Source: Sulfurovum sp.
GTDB taxonomy: Bacteria > Campylobacterota > Campylobacteria > Campylobacterales > Sulfurovaceae
Length of the DNA: 24,864 nucleotides
Assembly (NCBI GenBank): GCA_015663065.1
Contig: DQSX01000232.1
Coordinates: 1 to 24,864, forward strand
Reading direction: 5' to 3'
A program made the position numbers and the translations under genes. The number at the start of each line of letters is the position of its first letter. The first letter of the stretch is position 1. The notes under the pieces were generated by a model that saw only the letters and a list, made by a program, of their open reading frames with translations, was not told the origin of the DNA and made no database searches. Below, one piece after another: positions 14,678-23,089 of the stretch.

Positions 14678-15967
14678 GTGAAAGTTGCAGTAAAAAAGAT
14701 TGATGATGCCAATGTATTGGTGTCGGGAACGATTGAAAACAGCGTTATAGAAGCCAATATAGACAGACTTGCAAAAGAAGCAGGGAAGCAGATGAAAGTA
14801 GATGGATTCAGACAGGGTAAAGTACCTGCGCATGTAGTAAAAAAACTTCATGGTGACAAATTAAGACAGGATGCTGAGTCTGATGCCTTAAAATCACTGG
14901 TAGATCAAGGAATGAAAGAAGCAGGTGTTTCTGCTGCAGATGTAATCGGTGAGCCGATGTTCAAGAAGTATGATAAAAAAGAAAATGAGATCGATGTTGA
15001 GCTTGAAATCTCTTTAAAGCCGAATGTTGTGCTTAAAGATTATGAAAAAGTTGTACCTGCTTTTGAGAAACCTAAAGCAGAAGCAGAAGAAGTTGAAGCC
15101 AAACTGGCAGAGATCGCAAAGCAGCAGGCACCTTTTGAAAAGCTCAAAAGAAAGAGAATGGTAAGAGATGAAGATACTGTGATCATCGACTTTGAAGGTT
15201 TTGTGGACGGTGTGGCTTTTGAGGGTGGAAAAGCAGAGAAGTTCTCACTAAAGATCGGTTCAGGGCAGTTCATTCCAGGATTCGAAGAGCAGATCATCGG
15301 TATGAAATATGATGAAGAGAAAACAGTTTCAGTAACTTTCCCTGAAGCGTACCAGTCAGACGAACTTGCAGGAAAAGATGCTGAGTTCAAAGTTCTTCTT
15401 CATGAAATTCAGGAGCAGGTAGAAGCGGAAGTGAATGATGCGTTTGCTCAAAAACTTCTTCAAGATGACAAGGCAACTGTTGAGACACTCAAAGAGAAAC
15501 TCTCTGAGCAGGTGGTTCAGGAGAAAGTATCTAAAGTCTATAATGAAGAGTTGAAACCAAAGTTGATCGAAGCACTTGTAGCACACTTTGATTTTGCTTT
15601 ACCGAACAACATTGTTGAGCAGGAAATTGATGCAAAGATCAATGCAAAAGCAAGAGAGATGAAAGAAGAAGAACTTGCAGAGTTCAAAGACAATGCAGAA
15701 AAGATCGAAGCACTTCGTGAAGAGGTAAGGGCAGATGCTGAAAATTCAGTAAAAGCAACATTCATCGTTGATGCTTTGGCGAAAAAAGAAGCAGTGAATG
15801 TAGGTGACCAGGAAGTATCTCAAGCAATTTACTATGAGTCAATGATGTCTGGGCAGGATCCTGAGCAAGTGATCAAGTACTATACAGACAACAACCTTCT
15901 CCCGGCAGTAAAAATGGGAATGATCGAAGACAAACTTTTTGGTAAACTATTAGGTTTAGACAAATAA
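14678..15967 (+). CDS. tig: Trigger factor (ribosome-bound chaperone)
   Basis: A 429-residue ATP-independent chaperone that sits at the ribosomal exit tunnel (L23) and shields nascent chains. The ribosome-docking signature FRQGKVP is at 44-50 in the N-terminal domain. An FKBP-type prolyl isomerase domain spans about 155-240 (DTVIIDFEGFVDG, IPGFEEQIIGM), and a long charged alpha-helical C-terminal domain follows. The start is GTG at 14678, 5 bases after AAGGA; the nearby TTG is closed at once by a stop. It heads tig-clpP-def, an order that joins folding, proteolysis and N-terminal deformylation of new proteins. tig-clpP pairing is widespread in bacteria. Confidence 0.97.
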   Translation: MKVAVKKIDDANVLVSGTIENSVIEANIDRLAKEAGKQMKVDGFRQGKVPAHVVKKLHGDKLRQDAESDALKSLVDQGMKEAGVSAADVIGEPMFKKYDKKENEIDVELEISLKPNVVLKDYEKVVPAFEKPKAEAEEVEAKLAEIAKQQAPFEKLKRKRMVRDEDTVIIDFEGFVDGVAFEGGKAEKFSLKIGSGQFIPGFEEQIIGMKYDEEKTVSVTFPEAYQSDELAGKDAEFKVLLHEIQEQVEAEVNDAFAQKLLQDDKATVETLKEKLSEQVVQEKVSKVYNEELKPKLIEALVAHFDFALPNNIVEQEIDAKINAKAREMKEEELAEFKDNAEKIEALREEVRADAENSVKATFIVDALAKKEAVNVGDQEVSQAIYYESMMSGQDPEQVIKYYTDNNLLPAVKMGMIEDKLFGKLLGLDK

Positions 15968-15980
15968 TAAAGGTATATTT

Positions 15981-16568
15981 ATGAGTTATATCCCCTACGT
16001 TGTAGAACAGACAGGCAGAGGTGAAAGATCTTACGATATCTATTCACGTTTGCTTAAAGACCGTATTATCATGTTGAGCGGTGAAGTAAATGATCAGGTG
16101 GCTTCTTCTATCGTTGCACAGCTTCTTTTCCTTGAAGCACAGGATCCGGACAAAGATATCTACTTTTACATCAACTCTCCGGGTGGTGTGATCACTTCAG
16201 GCCTTTCTATGTTTGATACAATGAACTATATTAAGCCTGACATTGTGACCATTTGTATCGGTCAGGCTGCTTCTATGGGTGCTTTTCTTCTGGCTTCAGG
16301 TACAAAAGGCAAACGTTATGCCCTGCCGAATGCACGTATTATGATACACCAGCCTTCAGGTGGTGCACAGGGACAGTCTACCGATATCCAGATACAGGCA
16401 CAGGAGATCCAGAGACTCAAAGATACACTTAATGAGATATTGGCGGAAAAGACCGGTAAAAAAGCAAAGCAGATCGAAAAAGATACAGAACGTGATAACT
16501 TTATGTCATCTAAAGAAGCAATGGATTACGGTCTTATTGACAAAGTTCTTACAAAAAGTTTTTCATAA
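15981..16568 (+). CDS. clpP: ATP-dependent Clp protease proteolytic subunit
   Basis: A 195-residue serine protease that forms a double heptameric barrel working with ClpX or ClpA. The catalytic triad is S98 (GQAASMGAF), H123 (MIHQPSGG) and D172. Length and the N-terminal SYIPYVVEQTGRGERSYDI segment match housekeeping ClpP; processing after the first residues is known in the family. AAGG precedes the ATG, 13 bases after tig. No clpX follows here; def comes next, 13 bases on. Confidence 0.98.
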   Translation: MSYIPYVVEQTGRGERSYDIYSRLLKDRIIMLSGEVNDQVASSIVAQLLFLEAQDPDKDIYFYINSPGGVITSGLSMFDTMNYIKPDIVTICIGQAASMGAFLLASGTKGKRYALPNARIMIHQPSGGAQGQSTDIQIQAQEIQRLKDTLNEILAEKTGKKAKQIEKDTERDNFMSSKEAMDYGLIDKVLTKSFS

Positions 16569-16581
16569 ATAGGGTAACGCT

Positions 16582-17166
16582 ATGATCAGAGAAATTGTTG
16601 TCTATCCTGACAAAAGACTAAAACTCATCTCCAAAGAGGTAACAAACTTTGATGGTGCCTTGCATGATCTGCTTGATGATATGTACGATACCATGCGTGC
16701 AAAAAACGGTGTAGGTCTTGCAGCCATCCAGGTAGGTATCGACAGCAGAGTATTGATCATCAATGTCCCTCTGGATGATAAAGAGGGTGAAAACTATAGA
16801 GAAGAGCACAGCGACAATGATCAACCAAAAGAGAATACACTTGAGATGATCAATCCTGTGATCGTTGAAAAAGACGGCAGTGAAAAATTTCAGGAAGGGT
16901 GCCTCTCCATTCCCGGTGTCTATGAAGAGGTTGAACGTGCCAAACATGTCAAGGTAGAATACTTTGATAGAAACGGTGAAAAGCATGTCATCGAAGATGA
17001 CGAATTTTTAGCCGTTGCCATACAGCATGAGATGGACCACCTTGACGGTAAGGTCTTTATAGAAAAACTCTCTTATATGAAACGTAAAAAATTTGAAAAA
17101 GAGTGGAAAAAAAGACAAAAAGAGTCTTACCCCCTGAACAATAGAGAGAAAAATATGTCAATTTGA
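16582..17166 (+). CDS. def: Peptide deformylase
   Basis: Removes the formyl group from the initiator methionine of nascent proteins; a metalloenzyme, usually Fe(II). The three motifs are intact: GVGLAAIQVG (43-52), EGCLSIPG with C107, and QHEMDHLDG with H149, E150 and H153. At 194 residues it is longer than E. coli Def (169). About 20 hydrophilic residues are inserted around 65-87, rich in Glu, Asp and Asn, and the Lys-rich C-terminal tail is also extended. Ribosome binding site AGGG lies ahead of the ATG, 13 bases after clpP. The TGA stop is inside the 27-bp palindrome that follows. Confidence 0.97.
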   Translation: MIREIVVYPDKRLKLISKEVTNFDGALHDLLDDMYDTMRAKNGVGLAAIQVGIDSRVLIINVPLDDKEGENYREEHSDNDQPKENTLEMINPVIVEKDGSEKFQEGCLSIPGVYEEVERAKHVKVEYFDRNGEKHVIEDDEFLAVAIQHEMDHLDGKVFIEKLSYMKRKKFEKEWKKRQKESYPLNNREKNMSI

Positions 17167-17175
17167 CATATTTTT
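17149..17175. terminator. Perfect 27-bp palindrome at the def stop codon
   Basis: Arms AAAAATATGTCAA (17149-17161) and TTGACATATTTTT (17163-17175) are exactly complementary around one T. As RNA it would fold into a hairpin ending in five U, which fits a terminator of tig-clpP-def. The AT-rich stem and near-zero spacer fit a DNA-binding dimer site equally well, and comM begins 35 bases later. It overlaps the last two sense codons and the stop of def. Confidence 0.6.
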
Positions 17176-17209
17176 AAACGCTTCCCAAAAATTCTGCCAC
17201 ACTGTTGTT

Positions 17210-18793
17210 ATGAATGCTAAAACAGATAGTGGTACTCCACCCAAACAAGCAAAAATAAAAGTAAAGCCAAAACAAGCAATCATTGTCAACCGTTTGACAT
17301 CTGCGACACTTGAAGGTGTCAATGCCAAAGTCATTGAAGTGGAAGCAACCTTTACAAAAGGTTTACCCGGTTTTGCTGTGGTAGGCCTGGCCTCTTCAGA
17401 CATACAGGAAGCCAAAGAGCGTACAAAGTCAGCCCTGCTTACCAACGAGTTTGTCTTTCCTCCACTGAAGATCACTGTCAACCTGAGTCCCAGTGACATT
17501 AAAAAGAACGGTACCCATATGGACCTTGCCATTGCACTGCTTATTGCACTGCATAAAACAAGTATTGATGAAGAGGGACTCTTTGTCTTTGGTGAATTGG
17601 GTCTGGACGGTAAAGTCAAAAGTTCTTCTATGCTTTTCCCTCTGGTACTCTCCCTGAAGGAACAGGGGCTCATCAAAAGAGCCATTGTTCCCAAAGAATC
17701 CATAAGCTATCTTTCCCATATATCGGGGGTAGATTTTATAGCTGTAGAGACTTTGGCAGAAGCACTTGAAATTGTTAAAAGCAAGAATTTCAAAGCAAAT
17801 GTACAGGCGTTTTCCTATGACTCTGAAAGCTTTAGTATCTCTGATACTTCTTACTATTTCGAGAGAAAATATGAGAGTGATTTTTTAGATGTTAAAGGGC
17901 AGGAGATCGCAAAAAGGGCGTCGCTGATAGCAGCATCGGGAATGCATAATTTTCTTATGGAGGGGAATCCCGGCTGCGGGAAAAGCATGATCGCCAAACG
18001 CATTAAAGATATTCTGCCACCACTCTATGAAGAGGAGATACTCTCCATTGCCAAACACCAGTTCTTAGACGGGGTCACACCCGACTTTAAAGCTTTGCGT
18101 CCTATTCGTGCACCACACCATACAGCTACTTCGGCATCCATATTTGGTGGAGGTTCTTCTACTGCCAAAATAGGAGAAGTGGCACTTGCCAACAAAGGTA
18201 TTTTGTTTTTTGATGAACTGCCTCACTTCTCTAAAAATGTATTGGAAGCCCTACGGGAGCCTCTGCAAGACAAAAAGGTGCATATAGCGAGGGTCAATGC
18301 CAAGATAGAGTATGAAGCGGACATTATGTTCGTGGCAGCACAAAACCCCTGTCCCTGTGGAAATTTACTTTCCAAAGTCAAGGTATGCCGCTGTTCAGAA
18401 GTGGAGATAAAGCGTTATCAAAATAAACTTTCAGATCCTTTTTTGGACCGCATAGACCTTTTTGTGGTCATGCAGGAAGTGCAGAGTGACGACAGAGGGG
18501 ATATCACTTCTAAAGAGATGCATGAAGTAGTGTTAGAAGCCTTCAAAATGCAAAAGCATAGAGGACAGCAGCGGCTTAACGGTAAGCTGACAGAAGAGGA
18601 GATAGAGAGCTATTGTATTTTAGAAGAGGATGCACAAACTATTTTAGAGGGGGCCATAGGAAAATTTGGGCTCTCACACAGAAGTATCGCTTCAGTGAAG
18701 AAGATAGGACGCACCATAGCAGACCTGAATGGTCATGAGACAATTAAAAAATCTGATATTCTGGAAGCATTGAGTTACAGAAGAAGAAAATAA
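17210..18793 (+). CDS. comM: ComM/YifB-family Mg-chelatase-like AAA+ ATPase
   Basis: A 527-residue ComM homologue. Family knowledge: ComM is a hexameric branch-migration helicase that aids integration of incoming DNA in natural transformation, and is also found in non-competent species. It has an N-terminal Lon-protease-like domain (about 30-190), an AAA+ core with Walker A GNPGCGKS (252-259), APHHTATSAS (301-310) and Walker B ILFFDELP (331-338), a Cys cluster CPCGN (381-385) with C393 and C395, and a C-terminal Mg-chelatase-type lid. Homologues usually begin near NRLTSATLEG, so about 27 basic, Pro/Lys-rich residues precede the conserved start. No clear ribosome binding site is seen before the ATG, so the start is uncertain, though no better start codon is visible. 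Confidence 0.92.
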   Translation: MNAKTDSGTPPKQAKIKVKPKQAIIVNRLTSATLEGVNAKVIEVEATFTKGLPGFAVVGLASSDIQEAKERTKSALLTNEFVFPPLKITVNLSPSDIKKNGTHMDLAIALLIALHKTSIDEEGLFVFGELGLDGKVKSSSMLFPLVLSLKEQGLIKRAIVPKESISYLSHISGVDFIAVETLAEALEIVKSKNFKANVQAFSYDSESFSISDTSYYFERKYESDFLDVKGQEIAKRASLIAASGMHNFLMEGNPGCGKSMIAKRIKDILPPLYEEEILSIAKHQFLDGVTPDFKALRPIRAPHHTATSASIFGGGSSTAKIGEVALANKGILFFDELPHFSKNVLEALREPLQDKKVHIARVNAKIEYEADIMFVAAQNPCPCGNLLSKVKVCRCSEVEIKRYQNKLSDPFLDRIDLFVVMQEVQSDDRGDITSKEMHEVVLEAFKMQKHRGQQRLNGKLTEEEIESYCILEEDAQTILEGAIGKFGLSHRSIASVKKIGRTIADLNGHETIKKSDILEALSYRRRK

Positions 18794-18808
18794 GAGATAA
18801 ACGTCTTG

Positions 18809-18834
18809 TGACAACAAGATGTGCCTTGTTGTCA
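18809..18834. terminator. Bidirectional hairpin between convergent comM and yeiH
   Basis: TGACAACAAG (18809-18818) and CTTGTTGTCA (18825-18834) form a perfect 10-bp stem around ATGTGC, in the 53-base gap between two converging genes. No T-run follows on either strand, so it may block or stabilise transcript ends rather than act as a classic intrinsic terminator. Confidence 0.6.
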
Positions 18835-18846
18835 TGGTACTGAAAA

Positions 18847-19914
18847 TTAAAATACTTCCACTACCAGTTTGGTGATCATGAATCCACCTATTACCAGCCA
18901 TGCGAACATGGTGAGTGCAGTATAGACCGGTGCCAGACCCAAACCTTTGAACTTGGAGAAGATAGTCCCCATACCTAGTGCTGTCATCGCCATGGTAAGG
19001 AGAAAAGTATCTATCTCATTAATGATATCTACAATGTTTTGAGGGATAAGATGAAATGAGTTAAACCCTGCCACCAGTATGAAATAAACAGCAAACCAGG
19101 GGATGACCAGTTTGGTTTTCTCATTTCTTTCCCCTCCGGCTCTTTTTGCATCCCAGGCAAGGTAAAGACCAAGTACGATGAGCATTGGGGCTATCATGAT
19201 CACGCGGGTCATCTTCACGATCACTGCGGCATCTGCCATCTCTGTGGGTGCACCCGGAACGGAAGCAGGTACAGCAACAACCTGTGCTACTTCATGGATG
19301 GTTCCACCGACATAGATACCAAATTCTCTGGCGGTCATATGTAAAAATCCTGTGGCATTTTCAATGATGGTGCTGTAGAGTACGGGATAGAGGAACATGG
19401 AGATAGTTCCAAATAGGACGACCATGGAGACGGCGATGGCGGTCTTATGCTCTTCTGCCTTCAGCACAGGTTCTGTAGCCAGAACTGCTGCTGCACCACA
19501 TACGGCTGCACCTGATGCAGTGAGTATGGAAGTGTCTTTCTCCATACCAAAAAGTTTCGTACCCGCCCATGTTCCAATGATGAGTGTTGATGTCAGCATG
19601 ATGAGCGAAACAAGAAAACCATCCATCCCTACATCTGCGATCTGCTGGAAGGTGATCCTGAAACCGTAAAGCACAATGGCAAAACGGAGTATCTTTTTCC
19701 CTGAAAAAGTGATACCTGACTGCCATGCCGCCGGTGTCTGGTTATGCAGGGTATTGGCATAAAAAATACCCATGACAATACCAATGACCAGAGGAGAAAG
19801 TCCCAAGGCCCTTACTGCTGCCAAGTCAGCAATATAGGTTGCCGCTGCAGCAAAAATTGCAACAAAGAAAATACCGGAGAGCGTACCGCGTCTATTTTGT
19901 TTAGAAAATGCCAT
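18847..19914 (-). CDS. YeiH-family (UPF0324) putative sulfate exporter, inner membrane
   Basis: About 355 residues with roughly ten hydrophobic membrane segments and the conserved GTIHEVAQVVA motif of the YeiH/UPF0324 family, plus the N-terminal ALGLSPLVIGIVMGIFYAN stretch. The family is annotated as a putative sulfate exporter on thin experimental grounds; transport of sulfate or another sulfur anion would suit a sulfur oxidiser, but that is inference. The ATG at 19914 is preceded by AAGGT; a TTG at 19932 would add six residues but lies upstream of this ribosome binding site. It is divergent from a LysR regulator, the same pairing as yeiH-yeiE in E. coli, so the regulator probably controls it. 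Convergent with comM. Confidence 0.85.
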   Translation of the reverse strand: MAFSKQNRRGTLSGIFFVAIFAAAATYIADLAAVRALGLSPLVIGIVMGIFYANTLHNQTPAAWQSGITFSGKKILRFAIVLYGFRITFQQIADVGMDGFLVSLIMLTSTLIIGTWAGTKLFGMEKDTSILTASGAAVCGAAAVLATEPVLKAEEHKTAIAVSMVVLFGTISMFLYPVLYSTIIENATGFLHMTAREFGIYVGGTIHEVAQVVAVPASVPGAPTEMADAAVIVKMTRVIMIAPMLIVLGLYLAWDAKRAGGERNEKTKLVIPWFAVYFILVAGFNSFHLIPQNIVDIINEIDTFLLTMAMTALGMGTIFSKFKGLGLAPVYTALTMFAWLVIGGFMITKLVVEVF

Positions 19915-19954
19915 ATTTGACCTTGTGTTCAAAATAATTGATTATTTTTTAGAA

Positions 19955-19978
19955 ATTCTACCATAATTTTGATATAAT
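19955..19978. promoter_or_regulatory. Divergent promoters of the YeiH transporter and the LysR regulator
   Basis: Plus strand: TATAAT at 19973-19978 for the LysR gene, start near 19985. Minus strand: TAGAAT at 19960-19955 with TG one base upstream, an extended -10 for the transporter. The two lie back to back in a very AT-rich 120-base gap (19915-20034). An ATAAT...ATTAT dyad at about 20002-20015 is a candidate LysR site. Confidence 0.5.
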
Positions 19979-20034
19979 AGATAATTAAAATAATAAAGCA
20001 TAATAATAAATATTATAGATTGAAAAGAGGGAAT

Positions 20035-20931
20035 ATGAAGTTAACACTTAGACAAATGCAGATTTTTCTTAATGTGGCAAAGTCAGGACACTTGACCAAT
20101 GTGGCAAAAGAGATGAGCCTGAGCCAATCGGCTATTTCCATGTCCATTAAAGAGTTGGAAAATATCTTGGGAAGACCGGTGTTTGACAGGATCAATAAAA
20201 AACTGGTACTCAATGAAGTGGGCAGAGCGTTCCATAAAGAGATTGCCCCCATCTTTAAAAAACTTTCAGACATTGAGTATGAGTTTAAAAATTCTGAGAA
20301 CAAAGGGATGATCCGTGTGGGGGCCAGTACGACGATCGTGGATTATTTGATGCCTTCTATCATCTGCAGTTATATGTCTGCTTACCCTGATGTCAAGATC
20401 ACACTGAAAGAAGGCAATACCAAAGAGATCGCAGATATGATCGCTGAAGGGACTATAGATGTAGGATTTGTAGAAGGTTTGGTATCGGGTTCAGATATTA
20501 TCAAAGAGAAGATAGGTATCGATGAACTGATCGTTGTAACCTCCGATAAAAATCTTGCAAAACCAGCCTATATCGATGAACTTTCCAAAAAACGCTGGGT
20601 ACTTCGTGAAGAGGGTTCAGGAACAAGAGAAGTATTTTTAAATTATATTAAAGACAAAGTGGATGACTTGAATATCTTTTTTGAACTTGGGCACACAGAG
20701 TCTATTAAAAGTATTTTGATGAACCGTGAATGTTTGACATGTATTTCCAAGATCTCTGTAGAAAATGAACTTAAAGAGGGGAAGCTTCACAGAGCAGAGG
20801 TGAAGAATTTTGAGTGTAAAAGAGACTTCTTAATGATCTACCATAAAGACAAATACCACAGTACTTTGTTTGAAAAATTCCTTTTTTTCTCTAAGAAACT
20901 GATGCTTCAGATGATAGACGGCAAAAATTAA
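20035..20931 (+). CDS. LysR-family transcriptional regulator (YeiE-like)
   Basis: About 298 residues. The N-terminal winged helix-turn-helix is at about residues 4-62 (LRQMQIFLNVAKSG, MSLSQSAISMSIKELEN, LGRPVFDR), followed by a periplasmic-binding-like effector domain (about 90-295), including IRVGASTTIVDYLMP. The ATG at 20035 follows AGAGGG; an upstream in-frame TTG at 20020 lies before this site and is rejected. It is divergent from the YeiH transporter, which it probably regulates in response to a sulfur-related or other small-molecule effector (inference). Its stop codon overlaps the mobA stop by three bases in a tail-to-tail arrangement with no room for a terminator. Confidence 0.92.
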   Translation: MKLTLRQMQIFLNVAKSGHLTNVAKEMSLSQSAISMSIKELENILGRPVFDRINKKLVLNEVGRAFHKEIAPIFKKLSDIEYEFKNSENKGMIRVGASTTIVDYLMPSIICSYMSAYPDVKITLKEGNTKEIADMIAEGTIDVGFVEGLVSGSDIIKEKIGIDELIVVTSDKNLAKPAYIDELSKKRWVLREEGSGTREVFLNYIKDKVDDLNIFFELGHTESIKSILMNRECLTCISKISVENELKEGKLHRAEVKNFECKRDFLMIYHKDKYHSTLFEKFLFFSKKLMLQMIDGKN

Positions 20932-21494
20932 TCAAGAGAGTTTAATGCTTCTTCATACTCATGAGGATGATTCAGATTTGTAAATGCTGAGTCATCTTCA
21001 AAATATACAAATTTTGCAGCTACTTTATTTAAAACATTTCCTATACGATGATCATCTTCTTTTAAATTTTTTAATGCAACATCCAGCACAGAACGTTTGT
21101 AAATACCGCATAAGGGCTGTCTGCCACTTTCTGTTTTGGCGATGATCGCATCATGACCCTCTCTGTTTTTCAATAGTTCAGAGATGATATCTTTATTGAC
21201 GAAAGGTGCATCTACAGACAATATAAAGACTTCATCTGCATCAAGTGTTTCAAATACAGAGACGATCCCCACAAGAGGGGAAGAGGTTTCATATCTGTCC
21301 GGGATGAGTGGGGCTTCAAAATCAAATTTATTCTCTTTTGCAGAAATATAAACTTCTTTAAAGAGTTTAGCAAGCCTCTCATACTGATATTCACTCAAGG
21401 TAGGGTAACCCGCAAAGGGAAGCAGTGCTTTGTCTTTTCCCATACGTGAACTTTTACCACCGGCAAATAGTATGGCAGGGATATCATATTTCAT
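20928..21494 (-). CDS. mobA: Molybdenum cofactor guanylyltransferase
   Basis: A 188-residue MobA-type nucleotidyltransferase that attaches GMP to molybdopterin to give the MGD cofactor of enzymes such as formate dehydrogenase and nitrate or polysulfide reductases. The N-terminal motif LFAGGKSSRMGKDKALLPFAG (from residue 9) is the GTP-binding loop. Further conserved parts are LIPDRYETSSPLVGI near 64 and LSVDAPFV near 94, with the metal-binding Asp, and GRQPLCGIYKRS near 124. It overlaps the upstream MFS gene by 11 bases, so it belongs to the same transcript. It could instead be a related NTP transferase, but the motif set fits MobA well. Confidence 0.9.
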   Translation of the reverse strand: MKYDIPAILFAGGKSSRMGKDKALLPFAGYPTLSEYQYERLAKLFKEVYISAKENKFDFEAPLIPDRYETSSPLVGIVSVFETLDADEVFILSVDAPFVNKDIISELLKNREGHDAIIAKTESGRQPLCGIYKRSVLDVALKNLKEDDHRIGNVLNKVAAKFVYFEDDSAFTNLNHPHEYEEALNSLD

Positions 21495-22608
21495 GGGCTA
21501 TGGTCTCTTTTCGTTTTTGATGTATCCATAGTACTATGAAAGCAGCAAAAGTGATGCCCGCTTCAATAAGAAAGAGATACTCCCCGTATATTTTTCCGGA
21601 AAGAACCGCTCCCACAGAGCCGCCAAGCCCAAATGCAATACCGAGGAAAAACTGCTGGGCAAGTTTTTTCTGTGTATAGAGTGAAAACACATAAGTGATC
21701 GCTGCCGTATGATAGAGTGCAAAAGAGATGGCGTGCAGTGATTGTGAAGTAAAGGTAATCGTAACGGAGTCGGGGTAAAGATAAAGCAGCAGCCAGCGCA
21801 GAGAGGTTACCAAAGTAGCAAACTTCAGGATAGTGAGTAAATTTCTTTGAAGCAGCGGCCCCTGAAAATAGAGCATAACGATCTCACATATGACACCAAA
21901 ACTCCACATCCAGCTTGTCATTTCAAGAGAGATGCCGTGCGCTGTTTCATAAATGGTAAAGAAATTGTAAAATCCTCCAAATCCAACTTGCATGAGAAAT
22001 ACAGAGAGCCAGAATGCCCAGTATTTAGAGAGTGAAAAGGAACTGTTGTCCTGCACACTTGGATGATCCGATGTATCATGTTTTACCAGAATTCCCCCAA
22101 AAATAAGGGTTAAAAATGCCATAGTACTCAGGTAATAGAGTGCTTCATAGGGCGTTTCAAGTATTTTACCAAGCCATAATGCTATACCCATAAACCCAAG
22201 TGATCCCCAGAGACGTACTTTCCCGTAATGGGTTTTAGACAGAGATGCCAGTGCAATGGTCTCCACATAAGGAAGAGAGATCCCCATGGAAGCACCAAAG
22301 AGAAGATTGGCAAAAAGGTAGTACCAGAAATTATCTACAGTTCCTAAAAACAGCAGTGTGCCTATGAAGGTAAGGAGCAGTGAAAAGAGATAGATCTGAA
22401 AGGTCAATTTTACAAAGTGCCGGAAAATAAAAGGCAGTAAAAAACGTGTAAAAGGAGCAGCAGCATAAACGATACCGACATCTACAGTTGAGTATTCAAG
22501 TTCGAGCAGTACTTTGGGCATAAAAATAATATAGACCCCCACCAGAGCAAAATAGAAAAAGTAGTAAGCAGCTAAAAAGAAGGAGAGCGAAGTGTTATTT
22601 TTTGTCAT
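21484..22608 (-). CDS. MFS transporter, 12 transmembrane segments (HcaT/MFS_1-like)
   Basis: A 374-residue, very hydrophobic protein with about 11-12 predicted membrane helices in two halves, separated near residue 185-195 by a short loop (KHDTSDHPSVQDN). The pattern resembles the HcaT-like MFS_1 group often annotated as phenylpropionate or nucleoside:H+ symporters; the real substrate cannot be read from sequence. The start overlaps the end of the RDD gene by 14 bases and the end overlaps mobA by 11, showing tight translational linkage. Its place next to mobA is not by itself evidence for molybdate transport. Confidence 0.85.
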   Translation of the reverse strand: MTKNNTSLSFFLAAYYFFYFALVGVYIIFMPKVLLELEYSTVDVGIVYAAAPFTRFLLPFIFRHFVKLTFQIYLFSLLLTFIGTLLFLGTVDNFWYYLFANLLFGASMGISLPYVETIALASLSKTHYGKVRLWGSLGFMGIALWLGKILETPYEALYYLSTMAFLTLIFGGILVKHDTSDHPSVQDNSSFSLSKYWAFWLSVFLMQVGFGGFYNFFTIYETAHGISLEMTSWMWSFGVICEIVMLYFQGPLLQRNLLTILKFATLVTSLRWLLLYLYPDSVTITFTSQSLHAISFALYHTAAITYVFSLYTQKKLAQQFFLGIAFGLGGSVGAVLSGKIYGEYLFLIEAGITFAAFIVLWIHQKRKETIAHEI

Positions 22609-23089
22609 ATTTTATGATGGTCGCAGTACCACTTAAGAGATCATGCAGTGTTTTGCTGTCTTTTCTAAAGAACATCATGATCCATCCAAAAAATGTAAAG
22701 AATGAAAGTATGGCAGATAGATTTCTGAAAATGATGATGAAGAGTGAAGGTTTTCCCCCGGAGCTCTCGTCTATAAGGCTAAGGTTGTAAGCCCGATAGC
22801 CCGGTGTTTGTCCCGTTTTGAACATAAAGATGCTCTGCACGATCACTAGGGGGGCCAAGATGTATATCCACCCCATCATTTTGTGTTCGGCAAACCCTTC
22901 ACGCCCATCCATGACAAGGTAAAATACTACATACATAATAGGCATAACAAGCATAAAAGAATCCGTCAAAAATGCTTTGATCTTCAGCCCGGCAGTAGCA
23001 TAAGATCGTCTGTTTTCAGGCACAGGGTTTTCTGTAACGATCTCTTTCTCTTTTCCCTGTTTGATGTTTCGAAATCGTTTTTTAGCCAT
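22595..23089 (-). CDS. RDD-family inner-membrane protein
   Basis: About 164 residues. A basic cytoplasmic N-terminus (KKRFRNIKQGKEK) is followed by an RDD domain: ATAGLKIKAFLTDSFMLVMPIMYVV with its conserved Arg/Asp-type pattern here as K-x-AF-x-TD, then helices at about 42-62, 78-98 and 120-145, with GQTPGYRAYNLSLID between and a terminal LHDLLSGTATI, typical of the family. Function is unknown; some RDD proteins act as Na+/H+ antiporters. The ATG shares one base with the stop codon of the upstream outer-membrane protein gene (TAATG). A TTG at 23101 would add four residues but GGGA before the ATG is the better ribosome binding site. Confidence 0.85.
   Translation of the reverse strand: MAKKRFRNIKQGKEKEIVTENPVPENRRSYATAGLKIKAFLTDSFMLVMPIMYVVFYLVMDGREGFAEHKMMGWIYILAPLVIVQSIFMFKTGQTPGYRAYNLSLIDESSGGKPSLFIIIFRNLSAILSFFTFFGWIMMFFRKDSKTLHDLLSGTATIIKYDKK

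Noticed and set aside
17158..17703. 181-codon open frame on the minus strand with a hydrophobic C-terminal stretch
   Set aside because: It lies opposite the conserved N-terminal half of comM and has Ser-rich antisense composition; the hydrophobic part is probably chance.
19915..19932. TTG start for the YeiH-like gene
   Set aside because: AAGGT sits between it and the ATG at 19914, so the ATG is the better start.
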